From: Williamsia soli
GTDB lineage: Bacteria > Actinomycetota > Actinomycetes > Mycobacteriales > Mycobacteriaceae
Length of the DNA stretch: 64,000 bases
Direction of reading: 5' to 3'
Assembly (NCBI RefSeq): GCF_017377795.1
Contig: NZ_JAFRDR010000007.1
Coordinates: 62,001 to 126,000 of the forward strand
This document shows, one piece after another, positions 39,840 to 50,390 of the stretch (positions are counted from its first letter, which is position 1; each line of letters opens with the position of its first letter). A program made the position numbers and the translations under genes. The notes below the pieces were generated by a model that ran no database searches, was not told the origin of the DNA, and was given only the letters and a program-made list of their open reading frames with translations.

Positions 39840-41444
39840 ATGCGCCCGAATTCTGAATCATCCATCCTGCTGCGCGACCTCGGCTTCGATTGGCCCGACG
39901 GAACCACCGCGCTGCGCGGCATCACGGCCACCATCGGGACCGGCCGCACCGGTCTGATCGGCGCCAACGGCACCGGGAAATCCACGCTGCTCCGGTTGCT
40001 CGCGGGGGAGCTCGCTCCCACTTCGGGATCGGTGGTCACACTCGGTGACACCGCCTATCTGCCCCAGACCCTCTCGCTCCGGGTGGATTGGACTGTTGCC
40101 GATCTGCTCGGCGTCCGAGCGCAGGTCGAGGCACTGGCCGCGATCGAATCGGGGTCGACCGATGCCGTCCACTACGACATCATCGGGGACCAGTGGGATG
40201 TCAACGCCCGGGCGGGGCAGCTGCTTGCCGAGGCGGGTCTGGCGGGAATCACGTTGGACCGCAACGTCGGGACGCTGTCCGGTGGTGAGGCGATGCTGGT
40301 GGCGATCTCCGGTCTGCGGCTGTCCGGCGCCGCGATCTCGCTGCTCGACGAACCGACCAACAACCTCGATCGTGACGCGCGAGAGCGGCTCTACACCATG
40401 CTCGACCACTGGCCCGGCACTCTCGTGGTCGTGTCCCACGACACCGCGCTGCTCGAACTGATGGACACGACAGCAGAACTGCGAGAGGGCGAGCTGGTGG
40501 TGTTCGGCGGTCCGCTGACCGCCTACCACGACCACGTCGAACAGCTGCAGCGCGCGGCTCAGCGAGATCTGCGGGCTGCCGAGCAGGTGTTGAAAACCGA
40601 GCGGCGACAGCGGATCGAGGCCGAGACGAAGATTGCTCGGAGTGCGAAGTCTGGGAAGGCGAAAGCAGAGAATCTACCCAAGATCCTGGTCGGTAAGCGG
40701 AAGAACAATGCCGAGGCATCGGCCGGTCGCCTGCGCACGGAGGCCGACGCCAAGATTCGCGATGCGCGCAGAGCGGTGGAAGACGCTGCCGAACTGATCC
40801 GGGAGGACAAACAGATCCGGATCAGCCTGCCCGATCCCGATGTGCCGGGCAGCAGACGGCTGGCCGAGATACGTTGCGGCGACGAGGTCGTGGTGCTTCA
40901 AGGGCCGGAGAGGGTCGCGCTGACCGGTCCGAACGGCAGCGGGAAGACGACGTTGCTGACGTCGCTGTGGCGCTCGGAGCCGCCGGCGGATGGTCCGTAT
41001 GCCGTCGCGCATACGGAACGAATCGGCTACCTGACACAGCGTTTGGATGGTCTGGACGACGATGCCAGTGCGCTCGCAAACATTCGGACGGCGCTCCCAG
41101 CGGCCGATCCGCAGGAGATCCGCGCCAAACTGGCACAGTTCCTCTTGCGCGGTGGCGCCGTCGACAAACGGGTCGGAGTCCTGTCCGGGGGCGAGCGCTT
41201 CCGGGTCGCGCTGGCCAAACTGTTGCTGGTCGTCCCACCTGCGCAATTACTCGTCCTCGATGAACCGACGAACAATCTGGACATGGCAAGCGTTGATCAG
41301 CTGATCGACGCGCTGGCGGGATATAGAGGAGGTCTGCTGGTGGTCAGTCATGACGAGCAGTTCCTGCGCAGACTCGGCGTCACCAGGGAGCTGCATCTGG
41401 CGGACGGGCAGCTCACGGTCACCGAGGAGTCTCGTCGGGCTTGA
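39840..41444 (+). CDS. ABC-F family ATPase
   Basis: 534-residue soluble protein with two ABC ATPase domains and no membrane segment. Domain 1: Walker A GANGTGKST, signature LSGGEAMLVA, Walker B LLDEPTNNLD. Domain 2: Walker A GPNGSGKTT, signature LSGGERFRVALAKLL, Walker B LVLDEPTNNLD. They are joined by a charged coiled-coil linker (about residues 225-320, LKTERRQRIEAETKIARSAK). ABC-F proteins act on the ribosome, either in translation regulation or in protection against antibiotics; which applies here cannot be told. It is convergent with benE, their ends overlapping by 26 bases. Confidence 0.92.
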   Translation: MRPNSESSILLRDLGFDWPDGTTALRGITATIGTGRTGLIGANGTGKSTLLRLLAGELAPTSGSVVTLGDTAYLPQTLSLRVDWTVADLLGVRAQVEALAAIESGSTDAVHYDIIGDQWDVNARAGQLLAEAGLAGITLDRNVGTLSGGEAMLVAISGLRLSGAAISLLDEPTNNLDRDARERLYTMLDHWPGTLVVVSHDTALLELMDTTAELREGELVVFGGPLTAYHDHVEQLQRAAQRDLRAAEQVLKTERRQRIEAETKIARSAKSGKAKAENLPKILVGKRKNNAEASAGRLRTEADAKIRDARRAVEDAAELIREDKQIRISLPDPDVPGSRRLAEIRCGDEVVVLQGPERVALTGPNGSGKTTLLTSLWRSEPPADGPYAVAHTERIGYLTQRLDGLDDDASALANIRTALPAADPQEIRAKLAQFLLRGGAVDKRVGVLSGGERFRVALAKLLLVVPPAQLLVLDEPTNNLDMASVDQLIDALAGYRGGLLVVSHDEQFLRRLGVTRELHLADGQLTVTEESRRA

Positions 41445-42672
41445 CCGGTATACGACGCTCTGGTCCCTCGGGTGGCAGGGCCTCTGCGTCCGGCGACTTC
41501 CGCAGTACGACGTACACGAGCAGTCCGGCGAGCAGGGCCCAGAACGCCGATCCGATCCCTGCCACAGTCACCCCCGCAGCTGCGACGACAAAGGTGAGAA
41601 CCGCTGCGGTGCGCGAGTTCTCGTCCCGCAGGCTCGCAGCGAGTGACCCCGCGAGGGTGTCGAGCAGCGCGAGTCCGGCGACGGTCTCGACCAGGCCGGA
41701 AGGGGCGACGGTGATCAGGGCGACCACAGCGGCCGAACTGAAGGCGAGTACCAGGTAGGCGGGACTCACCGTGGCTGCCGCGATCCAGCGTCGGCGGGGG
41801 TTCGGCTCGGCGGCGGGCGCGGCGGCCAGAGCCGCGCTGATGGCGCTGAGATTGACAGCGTGCCCGCCGGCCGGGGCGACCAGGGCGGTCAGGGCTCCGG
41901 TGACCAGCATCGATGGCCGCCAGGGGATCCGGTACCCGAAGCTGGACATCACCGCCGTTCCCGGTAAGTTCTGCGACGCCATCGTGACGATGTAGAGCGG
42001 CAGCGCGATCCCGATACAGGCCTGCCACGACCACTGGGGGACAACAAGATCCAACTGCGGGATGAGGGAATCGCCGGTGATGGTCTTGTCGGAGGTCAGG
42101 ATGATCACAGCGATCACCACCGCAGCGGTGGCGAACGCGGCGGGCACTGCCCAGCGTTTCGCATAGCGGCTCAGGACAAGCCACACCAGCACCACCGGGG
42201 TGATCGCCAGCGGCTCGTCCGCGAAAGCGTGGACGGGCTCCAGACACAGCGGCAGCACGATGCCCGCCAGCATGGCCTGGGCGATCGGAGTCGGAATCGC
42301 CTGCACCAGCGCGCCGAGGCGGGGCCACAACCCGGTGGCCAGGACCATCACGCCGACCAGAACGAAGGCTCCGACCGCGGCGGGGAAACCCCCATCGGGA
42401 CTCGCTGTGCCGGCCAGGAGTGCTGCTCCGGGGGTGGACCAGGCCAGGGTGATCGGCATCCGGTAGCGGAGCGCGAGAAAAGCTATCCCGATCGTCATCG
42501 CGAGACAGAGGGCGAAGAGTCCTGAGGCGGCCTCGTCGGCCGACGCGCCGACTGCCCGTAGTCCCGTCAGAACCACCGCGAACGAACTCGTGAAGCCGAC
42601 GAGCGCGGCCACGACGCCGGCGGTGATCGGCTGCGAGAGCGGCGCGCGGGCGGTCGTCGGATCGGGGGTCAC
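41419..42672 (-). CDS. benE: Benzoate/H+ symporter BenE-family transporter
   Basis: About 417-residue transporter with some 12 hydrophobic helices. BenE-type segments: ITAGVVAALVGFTSSFAVVL, FLALRYRMPITLAWSTPGAA, QAIPTPIAQAMLAGIVLPLC and APAGGHAVNLSAISAALAAA. Start GTG 42672 (VTPDPTTARAPL); the longer reading crosses the divergent promoter. Benzoate import is known for the E. coli/Acinetobacter family members; the substrate here is inferred only from homology. It is divergent from a GntR regulator, with a palindrome between them. Confidence 0.88.
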   Translation of the reverse strand: MTPDPTTARAPLSQPITAGVVAALVGFTSSFAVVLTGLRAVGASADEAASGLFALCLAMTIGIAFLALRYRMPITLAWSTPGAALLAGTASPDGGFPAAVGAFVLVGVMVLATGLWPRLGALVQAIPTPIAQAMLAGIVLPLCLEPVHAFADEPLAITPVVLVWLVLSRYAKRWAVPAAFATAAVVIAVIILTSDKTITGDSLIPQLDLVVPQWSWQACIGIALPLYIVTMASQNLPGTAVMSSFGYRIPWRPSMLVTGALTALVAPAGGHAVNLSAISAALAAAPAAEPNPRRRWIAAATVSPAYLVLAFSSAAVVALITVAPSGLVETVAGLALLDTLAGSLAASLRDENSRTAAVLTFVVAAAGVTVAGIGSAFWALLAGLLVYVVLRKSPDAEALPPEGPERRIPVKPDETPR

Positions 42673-42690
42673 CCGGTTATCGTAGGTTAG

Positions 42691-42709
42691 ATTGGATCTT
42701 GGATCCAAT
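42691..42709. promoter_or_regulatory. GntR-type operator between benE and its regulator
   Basis: ATTGGATC-TTG-GATCCAAT is a perfect 8-bp inverted repeat with a 3-base spacer, lying between the divergent benE (start 42672) and gntR (start 42735) genes. Size, symmetry and place fit a FadR/GntR dimer site controlling both promoters. Confidence 0.6.
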
Positions 42710-42734
42710 AAAGAGTGATCGTTCAGAGGGAGCA

Positions 42735-43430
42735 ATGCCACCGAAGCGTTCGACGTACGTCCTGGACACGCTGGGATCACGGCCCACGGCAGTCCAGCAT
42801 GCGCGCACGGTCATCGAAGACACCCTGGCCGAGGCGATCCTGAGTGGAGACCTGGCGAGCGGCACCCCACTGCGCCAAGCCGAACTCGCGGAGGTGTTCG
42901 GCGTGAGCCGGATGCCGGTCCGTGAGGCGCTTCTCGCGCTGACGGCGCGTGGACTCGTCGACAACGTCCCACACAAGGGCGCTGTGGTGATATCGGTGGA
43001 TGCGGCCGACGTCGTCAACACCTACCGGATCAGGGCGATGCTCGAACCCGAGGCGCTCGGCGGCTCGATACCGCTACTCGATCCGGATGATCTGGACCAT
43101 GCGCGAGAATGCTTGCTCGCGATGGACGGCGAACCCCCGTTGGCGGATCTGGGTCGGCTGAACTCCGAGTTCCACCTCTCGTTGTATCGGCGCCATCCGA
43201 ACGCCAAGTTGCTGAAACTGATCGCAGCGGAACTCGACGACGAGGAGCGCTACCTGAGGTTCCATCTCGCAGAATTGGGTACCGGTCAGTTGGCGCAGGA
43301 CGAGCACCGGCAGATTCTGGAGCACGCGGTCGCGCGTGAGGTCCAGCAGGCGGTGACGGTGTTGCGGCAACACATCTCGGCCGCCGCCGACACGATCGAG
43401 ATGTACTTTCGGCAGCGATCACCGAACTGA
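42735..43430 (+). CDS. GntR-family regulator, FadR/FCD subgroup
   Basis: 231-residue transcription factor. N-terminal winged HTH: EDTLAEAILSGDLASGTPLR, QAELAEVFGVSRMPVREALL, ALTARGLVDNVPHKGAVV. The C-terminal all-helical FCD ligand domain has the metal-ligand pattern (YRIRAMLEPEALGG; LNSEFHLSLYRRHPNAKLL; DEHRQILEHAVAREVQQAV). ATG 42735 (MPPKRSTYV) follows AGGGAG. It is divergent from benE and probably represses it through the palindrome at 42691-42709, sensing an aromatic or dicarboxylic acid. This is inference from layout. Confidence 0.92.
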   Translation: MPPKRSTYVLDTLGSRPTAVQHARTVIEDTLAEAILSGDLASGTPLRQAELAEVFGVSRMPVREALLALTARGLVDNVPHKGAVVISVDAADVVNTYRIRAMLEPEALGGSIPLLDPDDLDHARECLLAMDGEPPLADLGRLNSEFHLSLYRRHPNAKLLKLIAAELDDEERYLRFHLAELGTGQLAQDEHRQILEHAVAREVQQAVTVLRQHISAAADTIEMYFRQRSPN

Positions 43431-43455
43431 GAACGCGAGGAGCACCCAAGACGTC

Positions 43456-44238
43456 ATGCCAGAAGGCGACACAGTTTTCCAGGCGGCTGCCAGACTGCAC
43501 CGCGCCCTTGCCGGAAAGACATTGACTCGTTGTGATGTTCGGGTCCCGCGGTACGCGACGGTCGATCTGAGTGGCGAACACGTCGACGAGGTGATCGCCC
43601 GGGGCAAGCACCTGCTGATCCGTGTCGGCGACGTCTCGGTGCATTCCCACCTGAAGATGGAAGGTCGCTGGGACATCTACAAGAAGGGCGAGAAGTGGCG
43701 TCGCCCAGGTTTCAAGGCCCGAATCATCCTCGAGACGGCCACCATCCAGGCGGTGGGGTTCGAGCTCGGCAAACTGGAGATACTGCGCCGGAGCGAGGAG
43801 GACAAAGCGGTCGGGCACCTCGGGCCGGACCTGCTCGGACCGGACTGGGACGCAGACGCCGCCATCGCCAATCTGGCCGCGGACCCGGCCCGTCCGATCG
43901 GTCTCGCGCTCCTCGACCAACGCAATCTCGCCGGGATCGGCAACGTCTTTCGCGTCGAGATGTGTTTTCTGCGCCGGACCCATCCTGCCGTGCCCGTTGC
44001 CGATGCCGGCGATCTGAGCGAATGGGTGGCGCTGGCCAAGCAGGTTCTCGAGTACAACCGGACGCGTTCGATGCGGGTCACCAACGTCGACCGGCCCGGT
44101 GAGCGAACCTGGGTCTACGGCCGAGCGGCGCGACCGTGCCGTCGGTGCGGAACCACCATCAAGAAGGCGGATCTCGGCAACCTCACCGACATGGATCGTG
44201 TCATCTACTGGTGCCCGCTGTGTCAGCCGCCGCCGTGA
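43456..44238 (+). CDS. DNA glycosylase, Fpg/Nei family (Nei2-like)
   Basis: 260-residue base-excision repair enzyme. The mature N-terminus after Met removal would be PEGDTVFQAAARL, with catalytic Pro2 and Glu3. The helix-two-turn-helix is in GLALLDQRNLAGIGNVFRVE, and the C-terminal zinc finger uses CRRCGTTIKK and YWCPLCQ (four Cys). It resembles the Nei2 (endonuclease VIII) group of actinobacteria, removing oxidised bases. Start ATG 43456 is 26 bases after the GntR stop. Its 3' end overlaps the convergent MFS gene by 38 bases. Confidence 0.92.
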   Translation: MPEGDTVFQAAARLHRALAGKTLTRCDVRVPRYATVDLSGEHVDEVIARGKHLLIRVGDVSVHSHLKMEGRWDIYKKGEKWRRPGFKARIILETATIQAVGFELGKLEILRRSEEDKAVGHLGPDLLGPDWDADAAIANLAADPARPIGLALLDQRNLAGIGNVFRVEMCFLRRTHPAVPVADAGDLSEWVALAKQVLEYNRTRSMRVTNVDRPGERTWVYGRAARPCRRCGTTIKKADLGNLTDMDRVIYWCPLCQPPP

Positions 44239-45475
44239 CCATATCGGCGTCGGCCGCAGCGGTCTCAGGTGGCGCCGGTCGGTCGGTGCGGGCCCGCCAG
44301 ATCGCTGCACCCGCGGCAAGGATCACGAGGGCCAACACGAAGACGCTGTAGCCGATGGCGGTGGGACGAAGACCGACGTGGATCGCCGCGAATCCGGCGA
44401 CGACGGCCGGAATGCTGAAACCCGTGTAGCTCACGATGAACAGGGTGGAGAAGACCTGACCACGCGACGCCGGGGCGGTGACGGCGATGAGGGTGGCCAT
44501 CACCCCGACGAACGTCGCGCCGAATCCGAAACCGGCGATCATCGAGCCGACGATGTAGCTCGGAACATTCGCGGAGATCGTGCCGATCAGACTGACGACC
44601 AGTCCGGATCCCAGGGTGCTCAGCCCCACGGCCAGTTTGCGATGTGCGCTCCAGCCGGACGCGGCCATGGATCCGATGGCGCCCGAACCGAAGAACGAGC
44701 CGATGATCAGGCCGGCCACCATGTGGTTCTCGATGTCGAGGATCCGGGCCGTGATGGACGAACCCAGCGACAGGTACAGGCCGCCGAGTGACCAGGTGGC
44801 GAGAATCGCCGGTGTCGACGCGAAGAACACCCCACGGACCGCGGGCGGCAGGCTCGCGTTCGGCCGCAACACCTTCCACAGGTGAGCCCGCGAGATGAAC
44901 CCCGTACGAGGTGAGGTCTCCGGGATGAAGACGATGAGAACCGCGACGATTGCGAACGCGGCTATCAGGATCAAGAACACGAGTTCGCGCGGCATCGGCG
45001 CGTATTGGACCAGAATCCCGGCACCGACAGCGCCCAGTGCCAGGCCACCCGGAGGTGACGCGGAGCTCGCGATCGACCCCGCACGCGGTGTGGGTTGCAG
45101 GTCGACCAGAGCCGCACTCAGGGTCCCGGTGACGGCACCTGCCGCCAGCCCTTGCAGCACCCGGGCGGCGATCAACATGGGTACGCCGTCGGCGAAGGCG
45201 AACATCGCCATGGACGCCGTCAGCACCGCGAGCCCACCGAACAGCACAGGCCGCCTGCCGACGTGATCGGAGAGCGAACCGACGGTGAGCAGCCCGCCCA
45301 GCAGGGCGATCACATACACGGCGAAGATCACGGTCAGGGTGAAGGACGAAAAGCCCCACAGCTCTTGATAGACGGGATAGAGCGGGGAGGGCGCCGCGGC
45401 GCCGAACATCATCGCGATGGTGGTGGCTGCGATCACGGTGAATGCCGGGACGTGCCCGATCTGCCTGACTCCCAT
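44201..45475 (-). CDS. MFS transporter
   Basis: 424-residue 12-helix transporter of the major facilitator superfamily. The loop 2-3 signature is GSLSDHVGRRPVLFGGLA; the N-terminus reads IAATTIAMMFGAAAPSPLYP and helix 4-5 contains ARVLQGLAAGAVTGTLSAAL. The substrate is unknown; the subgroup is often annotated as drug or sugar exporters. ATG 45475 (MGVRQIGH) is preferred to the TTG at 45493. The last 12 codons overlap the nei 3' end in convergent orientation. Confidence 0.88.
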   Translation of the reverse strand: MGVRQIGHVPAFTVIAATTIAMMFGAAAPSPLYPVYQELWGFSSFTLTVIFAVYVIALLGGLLTVGSLSDHVGRRPVLFGGLAVLTASMAMFAFADGVPMLIAARVLQGLAAGAVTGTLSAALVDLQPTPRAGSIASSASPPGGLALGAVGAGILVQYAPMPRELVFLILIAAFAIVAVLIVFIPETSPRTGFISRAHLWKVLRPNASLPPAVRGVFFASTPAILATWSLGGLYLSLGSSITARILDIENHMVAGLIIGSFFGSGAIGSMAASGWSAHRKLAVGLSTLGSGLVVSLIGTISANVPSYIVGSMIAGFGFGATFVGVMATLIAVTAPASRGQVFSTLFIVSYTGFSIPAVVAGFAAIHVGLRPTAIGYSVFVLALVILAAGAAIWRARTDRPAPPETAAADADMVTAAADTAGTSR

Positions 45476-45642
45476 TTGGTTAGCCAACAGCAAAGACCGG
45501 TCCGCCTATTCCTTGTCGGCCGGGGTGCGGAGATCCACATCTTCGTCATTTGGACCCGCTCATGGGCCGGTTCTGTCTTAATCTGGGGATCTTCAGGTGC
45601 TGCTCACGCTGCACCGATGACTCAGTCGAGCGGGAGCCACCC

Positions 45643-47592
45643 ATGGGATTTGTGATCGGATTTGCGCCGTGGATCGTGTTCTGGGTCCTGGTCGGCAACG
45701 CCGGCTTCATCACCGCGGTCCTGGTGTCGTTCGGGCTGACCATCGCTGGGCAGGTGTTCGGGCGCCTGCGGGGTGCACCGTTCCGCACTCTCGAGGTCGG
45801 TACGGTCGCGGTCTTCGCGGTGCTGACCATCGCGGCACTGACGCTCGACGAGAACGTTCTCGAGCGCTGGCTGCAACCGCTGAGCAACCTGGGGTTGTTC
45901 CTGATCGCACTGGTCGGGGTTCTCGTCGGCAGGCCGTTCGTGCGCGAGTACGCGGAAGGATCGGTGGACGAGCAGACAGCGGCGAGCGGCGGGTTCACCT
46001 ACATCACGACCGCGATGACCTGGATGTGGGTGGCAGCCTTCGGCGCGATGACCGTGTTGTCGATGATCCCGCCGATCGTCGACGGGGACGCCACGATCAA
46101 GGACGACGGCGACGCGTTGTCGATCGTCTGTTACTGGGTCGCACCGTTCACGTTGCTGGGCCTGGCCGGGTTGGTCTCGTCGGTCTTCCCCAACTGGTTC
46201 GACGCCAGGTCGAAGGAGGTCTCCGCCCGAGAGGCCGTCGACGTCCCGGTGGCCGCAGCGCAGCCCGCGCCGCAACCCGACGTCGCGACCAGCACGCTCA
46301 CGATCACAGCCCCGGCGGAATCTCGGCACGACGAGGGATTCGGCTTGCAGATCACCGGTGCCGATGCGGGTGCGGCGGTCACGGTGACCGCAGGTGGTGT
46401 CGACCTCTTCGGTACGCACTGGTCGAGTCGCGCGGACTTCACCGCGTCGGCCGACGGCGTCGTCGATGTCGGTGTGCAGGCACCCGACCGCGGCGACTGG
46501 ACCGACGCGGACCCGGACGCACCGTTGTGGGCGATGAGTCCGGATTCGACGGGTGACCGGGTTCCCGAACTGTTCGTGCCACCGGTCGGTCCGTGGCAGG
46601 TGGTGCTCGAGGCCACCTCCGCCGACGGGCTGGTCCGGCGAACCGTGCTGCGATCGCCGTGGGCACCGGGAGTGGCGATCTCCGAAGTCGACATCGCCGG
46701 GCGGCCCGCGCTGCTGGCGCTACCCGCAGGCGACCCTCCGGAGGTCGGGTGGCCGGCCGTCGCGTGCTTCGGTGGTTCCGAGGGCGGCGTGGACTCCCAG
46801 CGCGTCACCATCGCGACCCTGGCGTCGAATGGAGTCGCGGCGTTGGCCTACTCCTGGGTCGATGAGGAATCGCCCGACAACCCTGAGGCGAAGCTGGTCG
46901 ACATCCCTCTCGAGCGGTTCGGCGCCGCCATCGACGCGCTGGCCCGGACTCCCGGGGTCGACGCGGGGCGACTCACCGCGATGGGGATCTCTCGTGGTGC
47001 CGAAGGCCTCACCGCGGCGGCCACCGTTTCGAGGCTCCCGATCGGTGGCCTCGTACTCGTGAGTCCGAGTTCGGTCTCGTGGCAGGCAATCGGGCCCGAC
47101 GGTGAACTCCCCGACGCCGCGTCGTGGACCTTCGGCGGGGAGCCGCTGAGCTGGACGCCGCTGCCGACCGGGTCACTGATGCCGCAGCTGATCAGAAACG
47201 CCTGGCGAGTGCACCGCGACATCGCGCACCGCACGCCCAGCCTGCTGCGACTGCACGCGGCGTACACCGCGGGACTCGACGCGGCCGGTTCCGGGGCCGC
47301 CCGGCTCCCATCCGAACTCATCGACGTCCCCATCCTCTGCATCGCCGGATCCGACGATCGACTCTGGCCGTCGTCGCGGATGGCGACCGAACTGCTCGCA
47401 GCACGTTCCGATCCGGCGGACGAACTCCTCGAGCTCGAGAACGCCGGACACCTCATCCGGCTCGCCACCCTGCCCGCGACGGCCCAGTGGACCGGCGGGA
47501 TCGCATTCGGCGGCACTGCCTCGGGACAGGGGCGTGCCCAGCGGGCGGCGACAGCGGCCGTCCTGCGCTTCGCCGTGCGGGTTCCCGTCTGA
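45643..47592 (+). CDS. Membrane-anchored BAAT-type alpha/beta hydrolase (acyl-CoA thioesterase-like)
   Basis: 649-residue protein with unusual architecture. Residues about 1-190 contain four or five membrane helices (GFVIGFAPWIVFWVLVGNAG; TVAVFAVLTIAALTL; LGLFLIALVGVLVG; TWMWVAAFGAMTVLSMIPPI; CYWVAPFTLLGLAGLVSSVF). Residues about 230-390 form a beta-sandwich as in the N-terminal domain of bile-acid-CoA:amino-acid acyltransferases. Residues about 395-649 are the alpha/beta hydrolase with nucleophile Ser450 in GISRGAEG, acid region CIAGSDDRLWPS and His in ENAGHLIRLA. BAAT uses Cys, thioesterases use Ser, so hydrolysis of an acyl-CoA or ester at the membrane is likely. Start ATG 45643. Confidence 0.82.
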   Translation: MGFVIGFAPWIVFWVLVGNAGFITAVLVSFGLTIAGQVFGRLRGAPFRTLEVGTVAVFAVLTIAALTLDENVLERWLQPLSNLGLFLIALVGVLVGRPFVREYAEGSVDEQTAASGGFTYITTAMTWMWVAAFGAMTVLSMIPPIVDGDATIKDDGDALSIVCYWVAPFTLLGLAGLVSSVFPNWFDARSKEVSAREAVDVPVAAAQPAPQPDVATSTLTITAPAESRHDEGFGLQITGADAGAAVTVTAGGVDLFGTHWSSRADFTASADGVVDVGVQAPDRGDWTDADPDAPLWAMSPDSTGDRVPELFVPPVGPWQVVLEATSADGLVRRTVLRSPWAPGVAISEVDIAGRPALLALPAGDPPEVGWPAVACFGGSEGGVDSQRVTIATLASNGVAALAYSWVDEESPDNPEAKLVDIPLERFGAAIDALARTPGVDAGRLTAMGISRGAEGLTAAATVSRLPIGGLVLVSPSSVSWQAIGPDGELPDAASWTFGGEPLSWTPLPTGSLMPQLIRNAWRVHRDIAHRTPSLLRLHAAYTAGLDAAGSGAARLPSELIDVPILCIAGSDDRLWPSSRMATELLAARSDPADELLELENAGHLIRLATLPATAQWTGGIAFGGTASGQGRAQRAATAAVLRFAVRVPV

Positions 47593-47635
47593 TCAGGCGT
47601 TCATGGTCGGGCACTGCCTTCGGCGTCGTCGCCAC

Positions 47636-47662
47636 CTTGCACTCGGCACCTGTGAGTGCTAA
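47636..47662. promoter_or_regulatory. CIRCE element 1 upstream of groEL
   Basis: CTTGCACTC-N9-GAGTGCTAA. The right half matches the CIRCE consensus exactly, the left half has two deviations. It is one of two HrcA operators before groEL, as in other Mycobacteriales. Confidence 0.85.
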
Positions 47663-47670
47663 AACGGTGG

Positions 47671-49430
<1,760 letters not shown>

Positions 49431-49458
49431 TCCACGCTTCCTGGCTCCACCTTTTCAA

Positions 49459-49492
49459 CTGAGCCCGGTCACCTTTCGGTGGCCGGGCTCAG
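49459..49492 (+). terminator. groEL terminator hairpin
   Basis: CTGAGCCCGGTCACC-TTTC-GGTGGCCGGGCTCAG forms a 15-bp stem with one mismatch and a tetraloop, 28 bases after the groEL stop. It is GC-rich without a long T run, the common intrinsic terminator form in these genomes. Confidence 0.85.
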
Positions 49493-49507
49493 TGCTGTTC
49501 CGACCCT

Positions 49508-49582
49508 CACAAAACCAGCCGTTGCAGGCAGAACCAGGTGCAGCAACACCTGGTTCTCCCTGCAACAACTGGGTTTGTGCGG
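49508..49582. repeat. 75-bp palindromic repeat, family 2, copy 2
   Basis: Downstream of the groEL terminator. CACAAAACCAG pairs with CTGGGTTTGTG, then GTTGCAGG with CCTGCAAC, then AGAACCAGGTG with CACCTGGTTCT around the loop CAGCAA: about 29 of 33 pairs match. Length and ends equal copy 1 at 22955-23029, while inner pairs differ by paired substitutions. It could be a second terminator or a mobile palindromic unit. Confidence 0.85.
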
Positions 49583-49657
49583 ACAGGGTGTTTCACCCGT
49601 GCGAACTGAGTAGTTTCACGCTGCTGCCGGAATCGGTGCGGTCGTAATCTCCTCCGC

Positions 49658-50014
49658 ATGACCTTCACCCAGCAGCCCGCGCGACCACCGCGCACGACCA
49701 ACCAAACCGTCGACATCGTCATGACGGTGGTACTGCTCGTCGTCCAAGGCCTTGCGTTCATGGTCAGCGTCTACATCAGTCTCTTTTTCGGGATGGCTAC
49801 CGACTCGTGCTCCGGCGAGTGCGATACCGCACCGCTGGACGCCGCATTTCTGATCACCGATGGCGGTGGGCTGCTGACTCTGGCTCTGGCGATCATCGTC
49901 TCGATAGTCCTGCTGGTCCGGCGGCACCTGGCGTTCTGGGTGCCGCTCGTGGGGATCGCCATCCAGATCGGATTGGTGATCGCCGGGTTGTACCTCGCGA
50001 GCAGCGTGGGATGA
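49658..50014 (+). CDS. Small integral membrane protein, unknown function
   Basis: 118-residue protein with three membrane helices: DIVMTVVLLVVQGLAFMVSV, GGGLLTLALAIIVSIVLLV and AFWVPLVGIAIQIGLVIAGL. The loop after helix 1 has CSGEC (two Cys, possibly a disulphide outside). The N-terminus is Pro/Arg-rich and cytoplasmic. The family was not recognised; similar small proteins are common in Gordonia and mycobacteria. Start ATG 49658. Confidence 0.75.
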   Translation: MTFTQQPARPPRTTNQTVDIVMTVVLLVVQGLAFMVSVYISLFFGMATDSCSGECDTAPLDAAFLITDGGGLLTLALAIIVSIVLLVRRHLAFWVPLVGIAIQIGLVIAGLYLASSVG

Positions 50015-50081
50015 CCGATGATGTGCCCTTCTGGCGAACAAACACCCAGGTGGACTCCGCCAGAACAACCCATTTCGGGCG

Positions 50082-50381
50082 TCAGGCGTCTGTTTCGAGG
50101 GTCACGATGGTCTGGGTCTCGATGACAGGCCTCCACACCTCACGGACGAAGGTCTCGTGCGGCGTCCCGGTGAGGTAGGCGTCGAGGTCGGCGCGGTTGT
50201 CGAATTCGACGATGAAGGCATGGGACATCGTGGTGTCACGAGTGCTGCTGTTGGGGGAGAGCGTCCAGTTCCGCATTGCCGGGTATTGCCCGGGGAAGGT
50301 GTTGAGTTCGGCGATGATGCGTTCCCGGTCGGGGTCGCTGACCTCGGGCCTGAACATGAAAGCGACGACGTGCTTGATCAA
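50082..50381 (-). CDS. Dabb (stress-responsive A/B barrel) domain protein
   Basis: 99-residue single-domain protein with the dimeric alpha-beta barrel pattern: MIKHVVAFMFRPEVSDPDRE, then MSHAFIVEFDNRADLDAYLT and EVWRPVIETQTIVTLE. Such proteins are small dimeric enzymes or binding proteins; the role is unknown. It lies immediately downstream of an IclR gene on the same strand (10 bases), at the edge of the catabolic cluster, and may belong to that pathway. Confidence 0.85.
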   Translation of the reverse strand: MIKHVVAFMFRPEVSDPDRERIIAELNTFPGQYPAMRNWTLSPNSSTRDTTMSHAFIVEFDNRADLDAYLTGTPHETFVREVWRPVIETQTIVTLETDA

Positions 50382-50390
50382 TGTCTGCTC

